64,000 nucleotides of DNA from Clostridiaceae bacterium. Lineage in GTDB: Bacteria > Bacillota > Clostridia > Lachnospirales > Lachnospiraceae. Below, in pieces: positions 8,981-17,765 of the stretch. The stretch is taken from the NCBI GenBank assembly GCA_910575435.1, contig CAJTGI010000003.1, positions 271,545-335,544 of the forward strand, read 5' to 3'. How positions within the stretch are numbered: the stretch's first letter is position 1; each line of letters opens with the position of its first letter. The notes below the pieces were generated by a model, which saw nothing but the letters and a program-made list of their open reading frames with translations, was not told the origin of the DNA and did no database searches. The position numbers and the translations under genes are program-made.

Positions 8981-9439
8981 ATGACAGATCCATATCAAGT
9001 GCTGGGAGTTTCTCCCAGCGCCTCAGACGATGAAGTGAAGAGGGCTTATCGGGAACTTAGCAGAAAGTATCATCCGGATACTTATGCGGACAATCCTTTG
9101 TCAAATCTGGCGGAGGAGAAGTTTAAGGAAGTGCAGGAGGCTTACCGGCAGGTTATGGACATGCGGGCCGGCAATGGCTACCAGCAGGGAACTCAGGGAT
9201 ACGGTTCGGGACAGAATTACGGCGGGAATCAGGCTTACGGCGGTTCTTCCGGGCAGGGATATGGCCAGAATGGCAATCCCAATCGGCAGCAGTACCAGTA
9301 TTATGGCACCGGCTACGGCAGGAATCCCTATGACAGGAATGGTGTCGGAGGGGGCTGCACGGGCAATCTGTGCTGCGATTTGTTCCTGGCGGATACCTGC
9401 TGCGAGTGCATGGGAGGTGATTTGTGCGGATGCATCTAA
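8981..9439 (+). CDS. J-domain protein with Gly/Tyr-rich linker and Cys-rich tail
   Basis: The first 65 residues form a J domain ([20 protein letters not shown], then HPD), the part that stimulates DnaK ATPase. It is followed by a disordered stretch rich in Gly, Tyr, Gln and Asn, and then a C-terminal Cys cluster ([20 protein letters not shown], then GDLCGC). The canonical DnaJ zinc domain and client-binding domains are absent, so this is a specialised type III J protein. It abuts the DUF5685 gene and overlaps the next gene, which suggests the three work together. Confidence 0.85.
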   Translation: MTDPYQVLGVSPSASDDEVKRAYRELSRKYHPDTYADNPLSNLAEEKFKEVQEAYRQVMDMRAGNGYQQGTQGYGSGQNYGGNQAYGGSSGQGYGQNGNPNRQQYQYYGTGYGRNPYDRNGVGGGCTGNLCCDLFLADTCCECMGGDLCGCI

Positions 9440-9993
9440 AATCTAGGGAGATTGCATTCACCGGACTGATGATGGCATTGGGCGTGGTGCTGATTTTGCT
9501 GGGCGGCTATATTGGCACTGCCACGTTGTTTTTTCTGGCCGCATCGGCCTTTCTTGCCGGGGTGATGGAGAGGAATTTCTCTTTGGGGATGGGCGTGCTT
9601 TATCTGGCGGGGGCTGGCTTGCTAGGATTTTTCTTGTCTCCCAGGAAGCTGCACGTGGCTACCTTCGGGGCCATGGGAATATACGTGCTAGTGGCAGAGT
9701 GGATTGAAAAGAGACGCTTTTCTGATAAAAAGCCCGTAAGCCCTGCCCTGGCTTGGGGCGTGAAGTTTCTCGTCTATCAGTTTTTGCTGGCGGGAGCCCT
9801 GGGGGTGATGGAAGGACTGATGGGAATAGACCAGATTTTGAAGGGAAGCATGTTTGGCGCATTGTCTCAAAGTTCTGGCGGGCTGGCGTATCTGGTTTTG
9901 ATCCTGCTGGCAGAGATTCTTTGGCTGGTGTTTGACAGGGCCTATCTTTTTTTTCGGAGGACATACGGAAACATTTTTCACATATCACAGTGA
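9424..9993 (+). CDS. Hypothetical multi-pass membrane protein
   Basis: About 189 residues with four or five hydrophobic helices (around 10-45, 55-80, 110-125 and 145-170 by eye). It overlaps the J-domain gene by 16 bases. GTG 9424 or ATG 9430 could be the start. No family motif was recognised; it is a membrane partner of the DUF5685-J-domain pair by position only. Confidence 0.7.
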   Translation: MRMHLKSREIAFTGLMMALGVVLILLGGYIGTATLFFLAASAFLAGVMERNFSLGMGVLYLAGAGLLGFFLSPRKLHVATFGAMGIYVLVAEWIEKRRFSDKKPVSPALAWGVKFLVYQFLLAGALGVMEGLMGIDQILKGSMFGALSQSSGGLAYLVLILLAEILWLVFDRAYLFFRRTYGNIFHISQ

Positions 9994-10062
9994 GTCTCAT
10001 TGCTTGCAGCGGGTAGGATGTTAAGTGTATCAAAAAAAGATTTCAGATAGATTGAGGAAAAG

Positions 10063-10527
10063 ATGAAAAGATTATCGCAAAAAGAGGAACAATATTTTAT
10101 GTGGGTAGTGCGCCAGGTGGCAGGCCAATCCCGACTGGGGCAGAGTAAGGCTTTTTGCCAGCATGGCAGCACCAGCGTGTACACCCACTCTCTGAAGGTG
10201 GCCTATGCCAGCTATAGGGCGGCGGCTTGCTGGAGGCTTCCCATACATCGGCGGGAACTGATTCGCGGGGCATTGCTCCACGACTATTTTCTGTATGACT
10301 GGCATGACAGGGAGCATGAACACAGGCGGCCTCATGGCTTTTTCCATGCGGATGCCGCATGGCGAAATGCGAGGAAAGATTTTTCCCTGACAAGGCGGGA
10401 GGAGAATATTATCAGGAGGCATATGTTTCCGCTCACGCCCATTCCGCCCAGGTACTTGGAGGCATGGCTGGTGTGCGGGGTGGATAAGATCATTTCCCTG
10501 GCAGAGACTTTTCAGGGGCGGGACTAA
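10063..10527 (+). CDS. HD-domain phosphohydrolase-like protein
   Basis: This 154-residue protein has the HD pattern: THSLKV, then LLHDYFLYDWH with the paired His-Asp, then HGFFHA, and a late Asp in CGVDKIISL. Such domains bind one or two metals and often cleave phosphate esters or nucleotides. It is small and has no extra domain. ATG 10063 follows GAGGAAAAG. No substrate can be proposed. Confidence 0.8.
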   Translation: MKRLSQKEEQYFMWVVRQVAGQSRLGQSKAFCQHGSTSVYTHSLKVAYASYRAAACWRLPIHRRELIRGALLHDYFLYDWHDREHEHRRPHGFFHADAAWRNARKDFSLTRREENIIRRHMFPLTPIPPRYLEAWLVCGVDKIISLAETFQGRD

Positions 10528-10540
10528 TATAGGAATAGCA

Positions 10541-10734
10541 GTTACTATTCACCGCCACTCATCCCGTCATGCGATAGCCCCGCTGCCTATCGGCATCGGT
10601 TGTTGCGAACGCAACTCTGGCTATCTTATGAAAGGATGAGCAGCTTCCACAGCCAATTTCTAGAAAATAGCCAGAATTTTATGTGCAAGCACAACGATTC
10701 TGTTCTTTTTCTAGAAATGACTGTGAATAGTAAC
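10541..10734 (+). repeat. MITE-like or structured element with terminal inverted repeats (family B, copy 2)
   Basis: GTTACTATTCA at 10541-10551 is matched in reverse by TGAATAGTAAC at 10724-10734, and the match extends to about 16 of 19 bases. Inside are further hairpins: CGATAG...CTATCG, GTTGC-GAAC-GCAAC, CTCATCC...GGATGAG and TGTG-CAAG-CACA. Bases 10671-10736 repeat 663-731. The gap 10528-10854 holds this element and the bactofilin promoter, with no likely gene. Confidence 0.55.
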
Positions 10735-10774
10735 GTATAGCAACAAATCATACAGAATATTTGTTATGCCAGTA

Positions 10775-10803
10775 TAGACGAAGTGAATATTTCATGCTAT
10801 AAT
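10775..10803 (+). promoter_or_regulatory. Promoter of the bactofilin gene
   Basis: TAGACG (10775-10780) and a perfect TATAAT (10798-10803) are spaced by 17 bases, about 50 bases before the start codon at 10855. Confidence 0.6.
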
Positions 10804-10854
10804 TATATAATATTGGGTAAAAATGATTACCGGTGAATGAGGAGGAAACAAAAT

Positions 10855-11676
10855 ATGAGTACATTTGACGATGCTAATGTGGATAAGGATCTACTGAGCC
10901 AGATTTTTGCTGATGAGGGTGATGATGCAGAGACAGATGCCTTATTAGATGAAATGTTAAAGGAAGTGGGGGAGGATACTGTCAGCGAGGCAGATGCGCA
11001 GGTTGAAGAGGTGAAGGCGGAAGATGTCGCTGCCCCGGTACAGATGGAGTTGCCGGTGGAAGAAACTTCGGAGGAGATTCCGGCTGAGGCGGAGCCAGAG
11101 CAGGAAGAGGAACCGAAGAAGGAGCCAAAGGCAGAGGTGGAGATGCGCCCGGTAGAGTTTGCCACGAATTCTGATGATGATCCTGTCAGGAAGGAAGCGG
11201 CAGAGCGGATGGACGAGGAGCGCACCAGCGGCACGGTGACTACGATTACCAGCGGGACCACGATCCGCGGCGGCATTTCCTCTGACGGTTCCCTGGAAGT
11301 GATGGGTGTGATTACCGGTGACGTGGAGTGTCAGGGAAAGGTGTCCATCATTGGTAAGGTTTCCGGCAACGTCATTGCCTCCGAAATTTACGTGAGCACC
11401 CAGAGGCTGGAGGGCGGCCTCAGTTCAGAAGGGGCTGTGAAGATTGGCGTGGGCACCATTATTTTAGGCGACGTGGATGCCACATCTGCCTATATTGCTG
11501 GCGCAGTGAAGGGGGATATTGATGTCAATGGCCATGTAGTGGTGGATTCCACTGCCATTGTCCAGGGAAATATCAAGGCGAAGTCTATTCAGGTGAATAA
11601 TGGAGCCGTGGTAGATGGATACTGCTCCCTCAACTATGCTGGCGTAGACCTGGATGGTTTCTTTGAGCAGAGATAG
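10855..11676 (+). CDS. Bactofilin (polymer-forming cytoskeletal protein)
   Basis: The 273-residue product has an acidic, Glu/Ala/Pro-rich first 130 residues, likely disordered, followed by a bactofilin beta-helix core (TTITSGTTIRGGISSDGSLEV, then repeating GDVECQGKVSIIGKVSGNV-type turns). Bactofilins polymerise without nucleotides and organise cell-envelope enzymes. The start is ATG 10855 after GAGGAGGAAAC; the ATG at 10837 overlaps that site. It precedes the pyrH-to-polC block and has its own promoter. The long acidic head is unusual against the short tails of most bactofilins. Confidence 0.87.
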   Translation: MSTFDDANVDKDLLSQIFADEGDDAETDALLDEMLKEVGEDTVSEADAQVEEVKAEDVAAPVQMELPVEETSEEIPAEAEPEQEEEPKKEPKAEVEMRPVEFATNSDDDPVRKEAAERMDEERTSGTVTTITSGTTIRGGISSDGSLEVMGVITGDVECQGKVSIIGKVSGNVIASEIYVSTQRLEGGLSSEGAVKIGVGTIILGDVDATSAYIAGAVKGDIDVNGHVVVDSTAIVQGNIKAKSIQVNNGAVVDGYCSLNYAGVDLDGFFEQR

Positions 11677-11761
11677 TATGGAAGCACGTTAATGTGGGAA
11701 CGGTTTTGCTTAGAGGCAAGGCGTTTTTATGGCTGCGGACGGCAGCGATAGGAGAGGCATT

Positions 11762-12469
11762 ATGTCGAAGTATAGACGGGTACTGCTGAAACTTAGCGGG
11801 GAAGCCCTTGCGGGGGATAAAAAAACTGGATTTGATGAGAACACCTGCTTGGAAGTGGCCAGACAGGTAAAGCAGCTGGTGGAAGATGGCATTGAAGTGG
11901 GGGTTGTGACGGGAGGCGGCAACTTCTGGCGGGGACGCAGCAGTGAGAATATTGACCGCACCAAGGCAGACCAGATCGGGATGCTTGCCACGGTGATGAA
12001 CTGCATTTACGTGTCGGAAATTTTTCGCAGCGCGGGAATTGGCACGGAGGTGCTGACGCCCTTTGCCTGTGGCTCCATGACCAGGCTGTTTTCAAAGGAT
12101 ATTGCGCTGGAAGCCCTGTCCCAGGGGAAGGTGGTATTCTTTGCCGGAGGCACGGGGCATCCCTATTTCTCTACGGATACGGGGGCGGTGCTGCGGGCCA
12201 TCGAGATTGAGGCGGACGTGATTTTGTCTGGAAAGTCCATTGACGGCGTGTATGATTCTGATCCGGCAATCAATCCTCAGGCGAAAAAGTATGATGAAAT
12301 CAGCATTGACGATGTGATTGACCAGCGGCTGGGCGTGATTGATTTGGCATCTGCGGTCCTCTGTGCGGAAAATCATATGCCCATGATGATATTTGGGCTG
12401 AATGAGAGAGACAGCATTGTAAATACGGCAAAGGGAATTACCCGGGGAACTTTGGTGACTGCGGGGTGA
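11762..12469 (+). CDS. pyrH: UMP kinase
   Basis: PyrH phosphorylates UMP to UDP. The 235-residue amino-acid-kinase-fold protein shows LLKLSGEAL at the N terminus, GGGNFWRG for phosphate binding, and the usual KSIDGVYDSDP segment. ATG 11762 follows GATAGGAGAGG. It opens the conserved Firmicutes block that runs to polC. Confidence 0.96.
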   Translation: MSKYRRVLLKLSGEALAGDKKTGFDENTCLEVARQVKQLVEDGIEVGVVTGGGNFWRGRSSENIDRTKADQIGMLATVMNCIYVSEIFRSAGIGTEVLTPFACGSMTRLFSKDIALEALSQGKVVFFAGGTGHPYFSTDTGAVLRAIEIEADVILSGKSIDGVYDSDPAINPQAKKYDEISIDDVIDQRLGVIDLASAVLCAENHMPMMIFGLNERDSIVNTAKGITRGTLVTAG

Positions 12470-12571
12470 TGCTCTCCGTGATTCCCGAAGATTTTTGCTG
12501 ATCGGTGAAAAGCCGGAACAGTGTTTTTATGAATAGACAAAGATAAGGTAGCGTGGAAATAAATTTCATAT

Positions 12572-12659
12572 GGCGAACAATGTTCGCTTTGCAAATATCG
12601 TGCCTGCGGCATATGGCGCTTCTTGCGCATTTAAGTTTGCAGGCGATAGAAAGGTATGG
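12572..12659 (+). repeat. Gene-start palindromic element, family A, copy 2 (before frr)
   Basis: GCGAAC-AAT-GTTCGC makes a leading hairpin, followed by the family core TGCCTGCGGCAT...GCGCATTTAA...TTGCAGGC and GAAAGG at 12649-12654. The frr start at 12668 is 13 bases downstream. The reverse-strand copy at 47064-47140 shares the leading TTCGCTTTGCAAATAT as well. Confidence 0.7.
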
Positions 12660-12667
12660 GAAATAAA

Positions 12668-13216
12668 ATGGAATTAGATGCATATCAGGAGAAAATGAAC
12701 AAATCGCTGGATAGCCTGGCGAATGAATACGCGACAATTCGGGCGGGGAGGGCCAATCCCCATGTGCTGGATAAGATTACGGTGGATTACTATGGACAGC
12801 CCACGAATCTGCAGTCCGTGGCAAATATTTCTGTATCTGAGGCCCGCACCCTGGTGATTCAGCCCTGGGAAGCCAGCATGATCAAGGAGATTGAGAAGGC
12901 GATTCTTGTCTCTGACCTGGGACTTACGCCAAACAATGACGGGAAGGCGATTCGCCTCACTTTTCCTGAATTGACGGAGGATCGGCGCAAGGATCTGGTA
13001 AAGGATATTAAGAAAAAGGGTGAGAATGCCAAGGTGGCTGTCAGGAATATCCGCAGGGATGCCAATGATGCCATGAAGAAGGAGCAGAAGGCCAATGAGA
13101 TTTCTGAGGATGAATTGAAGTCTGGCGAGGCGGATGTGCAGAAGATGACGGACGAGTTTATCTCTAAGATTGAGCAGATGGTGGATGATAAGTCAAAGGA
13201 AATTATGACAGTGTAG
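12668..13216 (+). CDS. frr: Ribosome recycling factor
   Basis: RRF splits post-termination ribosomes together with EF-G. The 182-residue protein contains TIRAGRANPHVLDKITVDYYG, VANISVSEARTLVIQPWE and LTEDRRKDLVKDIKKKGE, all strong family marks. ATG 12656 is in frame, but ATG 12668 keeps the fixed 13-base distance from GAAAGG and gives a length close to the usual 185. It lies between pyrH and uppS as in many Firmicutes. Confidence 0.96.
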   Translation: MELDAYQEKMNKSLDSLANEYATIRAGRANPHVLDKITVDYYGQPTNLQSVANISVSEARTLVIQPWEASMIKEIEKAILVSDLGLTPNNDGKAIRLTFPELTEDRRKDLVKDIKKKGENAKVAVRNIRRDANDAMKKEQKANEISEDELKSGEADVQKMTDEFISKIEQMVDDKSKEIMTV

Positions 13217-13230
13217 CAGACTGGATGGCA

Positions 13231-13260
13231 GAGGGATGGATCTTTTGGTCTGTCCCTTTT
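13231..13260 (+). terminator. Weak terminator-like hairpin after frr
   Basis: GGGA...TCCC arms (near 13233-13236 and 13252-13255) with partial extra pairing are followed by TTTT. The stem is imperfect, so it may only attenuate transcription into uppS. Confidence 0.35.
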
Positions 13261-13283
13261 ACTGTATAGAAATGAGGAGAGTA

Positions 13284-13374
13284 GTGTGAAAAATAAATTT
13301 TTCACACGCAACTTTGTGCCTGCGGCATAGCACATTACATGCGCATTCAAGCTTGCGGGTACTGGAAAGGCATG
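13284..13374 (+). repeat. Gene-start palindromic element, family A, copy 3 (before uppS)
   Basis: It begins with a perfect 10-base-pair hairpin, GTGTGAAAAA (13284-13293) with TTTTTCACAC (13298-13307), which itself looks like a terminator. The family core TGCCTGCGGCAT...GCGCATTCAAGCTTGC follows, and GAAAGG is at 13365-13370. The uppS start at 13384 is 13 bases later. The element's own ATG at 13372 opens a three-codon frame (ATG GTT ATT TGA) whose stop overlaps the uppS start region. Confidence 0.7.
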
Positions 13375-13383
13375 GTTATTTGA

Positions 13384-14097
13384 ATGTCAGATGAGAGTAG
13401 AGGGATTCCCCGGCATGTGGCCATTATTCTGGACGGAAACGGAAGATGGGCGAAGAAGCGTTTTCTGCCTAGGAATGCCGGGCATGCGGCGGGGAGCAAG
13501 AACGTGGAGAAAATCTGCAAGGCGGCTTGGGAGATGGGCATCGAGTATGTGACCATGTATGCCTTCTCCACGGAGAATTGGTCCAGGCCAAAGGGGGAAG
13601 TGGATGCCCTGATGAAGCTGCTGCATCAGTATCTGTCGGACTGCTTGAGAACCAGTAAGAAAAACAACATGCAGGTAAAGGTTATCGGGGATATCAGTCG
13701 GCTGGAGCCAGATTTGCAGCAGCGCATTCGAGAACTGGAGGAGTTTTCGGCCCGGAATACGGGGTTGCATTTTCAGGTGGCATTGAACTATGGCAGCCGG
13801 GACGAGATGTGCCGGGGGATTCAACGGCTGGCCCGGGATGTGAGGGAGGGAAGCCTGTCCCCGGAGGAGATTACCGAGGATGTGATAAGTTGCTACCTGG
13901 ATACCAGGGGGATTCCGGATCCGGATTTGATGATACGCACCAGCGGGGAGCAGCGGCTGTCTAATTATCTGCTATGGCAGATGGCATACACGGAATTTTA
14001 TTTTACGGATGTGCTGTGGCCGGATTTTGATGCCGGAGAATTGGAGCGGGCGGTGGCCTTCTACCAGGAGAGGGACCGCCGTTTTGGCGGGGTATAG
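13384..14097 (+). CDS. uppS: Isoprenyl transferase (undecaprenyl diphosphate synthase)
   Basis: UppS extends farnesyl diphosphate with isopentenyl diphosphate in cis to make the C55 carrier for cell-wall polymers. The 237-residue protein has HVAIILDGNGRWAKKR with the catalytic Asp, YAFSTENWSRP, and the C-terminal RTSGEQRLSNYLLWQ. It sits in the standard order after frr and before cdsA. Confidence 0.96.
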   Translation: MSDESRGIPRHVAIILDGNGRWAKKRFLPRNAGHAAGSKNVEKICKAAWEMGIEYVTMYAFSTENWSRPKGEVDALMKLLHQYLSDCLRTSKKNNMQVKVIGDISRLEPDLQQRIRELEEFSARNTGLHFQVALNYGSRDEMCRGIQRLARDVREGSLSPEEITEDVISCYLDTRGIPDPDLMIRTSGEQRLSNYLLWQMAYTEFYFTDVLWPDFDAGELERAVAFYQERDRRFGGV

Positions 14098-14179
14098 AAT
14101 GGCAGAACTGAAATTCTGCTCGCATCCTCAGCGCAAAGCGCTTCGGAATGGAGAAAAAAATGAAGAATGGAGAATAGGA

Positions 14180-15019
14180 ATGTTTCGTACGAGATTATTG
14201 AGTGGAATTGTTCTGATGGCGATTGCTATTGCATCTTTGGTATATGGGGGCTATGTGCTCTTCGGCCTTATCATGGCGATCTCCGTGGTCGGGCTGTTTG
14301 AACTGTATCGCACGGTGAAGATGGAGAAGTCTTTGCCCGGGATGGCGGGCTACCTGTCCAGCATCGTGCTGGATATCCTCTTGTTAAACAGGGCCAGCCT
14401 ACTCACGGATACCACGGAAAATGCCATCCGATACGCAAAGTATCATGAGTATATCATTCTGTGGCTGGTGCTCACCCTGATTGTCTTTATGGCCATGTAT
14501 GTCATAGCCTACCCTAAGTACCATGCCAGCCAGATCAGCATGCTGGTCTTTGGGCTGATTTATGTGACTGTGATGCTCTCCTTTGTCTTCCGTCTCCGCT
14601 ATGTGGAGAATGGCATTCTCTATGTGTGGCTGATCTTTATTGGTGCCTGGGGTTCTGACACTTGCGCCTACTGCGTGGGAAAACTTGTGGGAAAGCACAA
14701 GATGCCCTCGGAACTCAGTCCCAATAAGACCATCGAGGGATGTGCGGGGGGCGTGATTGGCGCAGCATTGATTGGATTTCTCTTTGCCCTTGCATTTTTC
14801 AAAGACACCAATTACTGGTGGCAGTTTGCCGTCATCGGCGGGGTGTCCTCGGTGATTTCCCAGATTGGGGATTTGGCGGCCTCGGCCATCAAGAGAAATC
14901 ATGATATCAAGGATTATGGGAAGCTGATTCCCGGTCACGGCGGGATTTTGGATCGCTTTGACAGCATTATCTTTATTGCACCCATCGTGTACTATTTTGT
15001 GATATTCTTTGGGCTTTAA
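14180..15019 (+). CDS. cdsA: Phosphatidate cytidylyltransferase
   Basis: CdsA makes CDP-diacylglycerol from phosphatidate and CTP at the membrane. The 279-residue protein has about eight hydrophobic helices and the signatures GKHKMPSELSPNKTIEG and SQIGDLAASAIKR...GHGGILDRFDS. ATG 14180 follows AGAATAGGA. A perfect AGCGC-AAA-GCGCT hairpin lies in the spacer after uppS. Confidence 0.95.
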   Translation: MFRTRLLSGIVLMAIAIASLVYGGYVLFGLIMAISVVGLFELYRTVKMEKSLPGMAGYLSSIVLDILLLNRASLLTDTTENAIRYAKYHEYIILWLVLTLIVFMAMYVIAYPKYHASQISMLVFGLIYVTVMLSFVFRLRYVENGILYVWLIFIGAWGSDTCAYCVGKLVGKHKMPSELSPNKTIEGCAGGVIGAALIGFLFALAFFKDTNYWWQFAVIGGVSSVISQIGDLAASAIKRNHDIKDYGKLIPGHGGILDRFDSIIFIAPIVYYFVIFFGL

Positions 15020-15040
15020 GCTGTGCAGTCTATGCGAGTC

Positions 15041-15065
15041 TGTTGTGCCAGTGAATCTGGTGCCA
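15041..15065 (+). repeat. Small CCAG/CTGG hairpin element, family C
   Basis: TGTTGTGCCAG-TGAAT-CTGGTGCC lies in the spacer before dxr. Similar TGTTTGTGCCAG...CTGGC hairpins occur before ribE, the CYTH gene, nfnB, the rubredoxin-GltS gene and the gene at 31876. Confidence 0.4.
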
Positions 15066-15095
15066 TAGTCGTGATAGTTGAGAATGGAGTGGAGA

Positions 15096-16262
15096 ATGAG
15101 TAAGAATATTATGTTGCTGGGGTCTACTGGTTCTATTGGAACCCAGACGCTGGAGGTGGTGCGGGCCAACCCGGAGATGCAGGTGGTGTCCCTGGCCGCT
15201 AGGAGTAGCATTGATCTTTTAGAGCAGCAGGCGAGAGAGTTTCTGCCTAGGCTGGTTTGCGTCTATCTGGAAGAAAAGGCTCTGGAACTGAGGAAGCGTC
15301 TATCTGACCTGCCTTCCGTGGAGGTGGTCAGTGGCATGGAGGGCATGGTTGCCTGTGCCACGATGGACGAGGGGGACATGGCAGTGGCTTCCGTGGTGGG
15401 GATGATTGGGATTCTTCCGGTGATGGAGGCAGTCAGGGCGGGGAAGGATATTGCCTTTGCCAACAAGGAGACGCTGGTCACTGCGGGACATCTCATCATG
15501 CCTCTGGTGAGGGAGAAGGGGGTGAACTTCCTTCCGGTGGACAGCGAGCATGCCGCCATATTCATGTGCCTGAATGGAGAACATAACAGCGAGGTGGAAA
15601 AGATCCTCCTCACGGCCTCCGGGGGGCCATTTCGAGGTAAGACCCGGGAGCAGCTGGGGGATGTGACGGTGGAAGATGCCCTGAATCATCCTAACTGGTC
15701 CATGGGAAAGAAGATTACCATTGATTCTTCTACCATGGTGAACAAGGGGCTGGAGGTGATGGAGGCCAGATGGCTTTTCGATGTGGATTTCGACAGGATT
15801 CAGGTGGTGCTGCAGCCCCAGAGCATTATTCACTCCATGGTGGAATATCGGGACGGGGCGGTAATGGCCCAGCTTGGCACGCCGGATATGCGGCTGCCCA
15901 TCCAGTATGCCCTGTGCTATCCGGAGCGGCGGGAACGGATGGGAGAGCCTTTGGATTTTACCAAGCTTTCGGCCATCACTTTCGAGATGCCGGATCTGGA
16001 TACCTTCCGGGGATTATCCCTTGCCTATGAGGCGGGAAAAACGGGGGGAAGCATGCCTACGGTGTTCAATGCCGCCAATGAGAAGGCGGTGGAACTTTTC
16101 TTGGAGAAAAAGATCGGTTACCTGGCCATGGCGGAAATCCTGGAGGATGCTATGGAGCACCATGATTTGGTGAGGCATCCGTCCCTGGAGGATATCCTTG
16201 CGGTGGAGCGGGATACGCGGGAATATATAGGGAAAAGGCATAGAGAATTTTCAAATTTGTAA
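15096..16262 (+). CDS. dxr: 1-deoxy-D-xylulose 5-phosphate reductoisomerase
   Basis: Dxr converts DXP to 2-C-methylerythritol 4-phosphate in the MEP isoprenoid pathway with NADPH and a divalent metal. The 388-residue protein shows LGSTGSIG at the N terminus, LPVDSEHAAIF for metal and substrate, and NHPNWSMGKKITIDSSTMVN. MSKNIM at 15096 is the natural start; upstream in-frame ATG and TTG codons overlap the ribosome site. Confidence 0.96.
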   Translation: MSKNIMLLGSTGSIGTQTLEVVRANPEMQVVSLAARSSIDLLEQQAREFLPRLVCVYLEEKALELRKRLSDLPSVEVVSGMEGMVACATMDEGDMAVASVVGMIGILPVMEAVRAGKDIAFANKETLVTAGHLIMPLVREKGVNFLPVDSEHAAIFMCLNGEHNSEVEKILLTASGGPFRGKTREQLGDVTVEDALNHPNWSMGKKITIDSSTMVNKGLEVMEARWLFDVDFDRIQVVLQPQSIIHSMVEYRDGAVMAQLGTPDMRLPIQYALCYPERRERMGEPLDFTKLSAITFEMPDLDTFRGLSLAYEAGKTGGSMPTVFNAANEKAVELFLEKKIGYLAMAEILEDAMEHHDLVRHPSLEDILAVERDTREYIGKRHREFSNL

Positions 16263-16266
16263 AATA

Positions 16267-16289
16267 CCCTGGAAAAGATCTTTTCTGGG
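16267..16289 (+). terminator. Hairpin after dxr
   Basis: CCCTGG-AAAAGATCTTTT-CTGGG is an imperfect inverted repeat four bases after the dxr stop. There is no long T run after it, so it could be a processing or weak termination site. Confidence 0.35.
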
Positions 16290-16376
16290 AATGGAAGCAA
16301 AAGATTGGGATTAGGCAGTTGGGAAGAAAATCGAGAATAAAAATGGTATCAATATGATATGGAATTGAGGTAGTTT

Positions 16377-17738
16377 ATGAATATTGTAGTTGCGTTGCTG
16401 ATATTTACTGTGATTGTGGTGGCACACGAGTTTGGCCACTTTCTTCTGGCAAAGAAGAATGGCGTGGGGGTTCCGGAATTTTCTGTGGGAATGGGCCCCA
16501 GGATTGTTACTGTGGCGAAGACGGCCAAGGGCTTTCGGTGCAAGTTCTTTTGCTCCCAGAAGGTATTTGAGGGTGAGGAGGACTGGCAGGATGTGACCAA
16601 GTATTCTTGGAAACTTTTGCCCATCGGCGGTTCCTGCGCCATGGTGGGGGAGGACGAGGACAATGATTCCGAGGAGTCATTCAATTCCAAGGGAAAGTGG
16701 GCCAGGTTTTCCATCGTATTTGCGGGGCCTCTCTTTAATTTCATTCTGGCCTTTGCATTTTCCATTATCATTCTGGCAAACAGCGGAATTGATTTTCCCA
16801 TCGTGAAATATCTCTATGATAGTCAGCCGGCGAAGCTGGCGGGCATTGAGATGGGGGATGAGATCAAGAGCATCAATGGCCATCATATTTCCATCGGCAG
16901 GGAGATTGACACCTATCTCCAGCTGCATCCCCTGACAGGAGAGAAGATTGACGTGGTGGTGGAGCGGGATGGCAAGGAGAAGACCATTCGTCTGGATCCA
17001 AATTATGAAACTTATCTTTTTGGCTTTTCTTATGCGCCGGGGAAGACGGATAGTACCAAAATATCTGCCATCTCTGAGGGAAAGCCTTTTGAGAAGGCGG
17101 GCATCAAGGTGGGGGATGAAATCCTGTCCGTCAATGGCACCAAAGTTTCCAACGGGGAAGAGTTGAAGATTACCATGGAGAAAAATAATGCCAATGGTGC
17201 TGAGATTGCCTTTGAGATTGCCCGGGACGGGGAGGCCAAATCCTATACCGTCAAGCCCGAGCCTTATAAGACAAAGACTTTGGGGCTATTTGCCGCGGAG
17301 CGGGTCAAAGGGCAGAATGCCATTGATATCTTGAAATATAGCGCGGTGGAAGTGAAATATTGGATTGAGACCACGGTGGCCAGTTTGGGTCAGTTGATTA
17401 CGGGAAAGCTTAGCGTGAAAGACCTGTCTGGCCCGGTAGGCATCGTGGATACGGTGGGGAGCGTGATCGAGGAGAGCAGCCAGATTGGCATGAGCGAGAT
17501 GCTTTTGGATATCCTGTACATGTCCGTGCTATTAAGTGCCAACCTGGGCGTGATGAACCTCCTCCCCCTGCCGGCGCTGGACGGGGGACGGTTGCTGTTC
17601 ATTATCATAGAGGCCATTCGTAGAAAGCCTATTGATAAGGATAAGGAGGGGTATGTGCATTTTGCGGGGTTCGTACTTCTGATGCTTTTGATGGTGGTGG
17701 TCATGTTTAATGATATTGCTAGGATATTCAGCAGATAG
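16377..17738 (+). CDS. rseP: Site-2 zinc metalloprotease RseP
   Basis: RseP cuts anti-sigma factors and signal peptides inside the membrane. The 453-residue protein has the zinc motif HEFGH at residues 17-21 in the first membrane helix, two PDZ domains (LAGIEMGDEIKSINGHHI and KAGIKVGDEILSVNGTKV), and the C-terminal NLLPLPALDGGRL that supplies the third metal ligand. The tandem PDZ layout resembles E. coli more than B. subtilis RasP. It lies between dxr and ispG as expected. Confidence 0.94.
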   Translation: MNIVVALLIFTVIVVAHEFGHFLLAKKNGVGVPEFSVGMGPRIVTVAKTAKGFRCKFFCSQKVFEGEEDWQDVTKYSWKLLPIGGSCAMVGEDEDNDSEESFNSKGKWARFSIVFAGPLFNFILAFAFSIIILANSGIDFPIVKYLYDSQPAKLAGIEMGDEIKSINGHHISIGREIDTYLQLHPLTGEKIDVVVERDGKEKTIRLDPNYETYLFGFSYAPGKTDSTKISAISEGKPFEKAGIKVGDEILSVNGTKVSNGEELKITMEKNNANGAEIAFEIARDGEAKSYTVKPEPYKTKTLGLFAAERVKGQNAIDILKYSAVEVKYWIETTVASLGQLITGKLSVKDLSGPVGIVDTVGSVIEESSQIGMSEMLLDILYMSVLLSANLGVMNLLPLPALDGGRLLFIIIEAIRRKPIDKDKEGYVHFAGFVLLMLLMVVVMFNDIARIFSR

Positions 17739-17765
17739 AGGATAGGGAAATAGAGGAGGCAAGAT

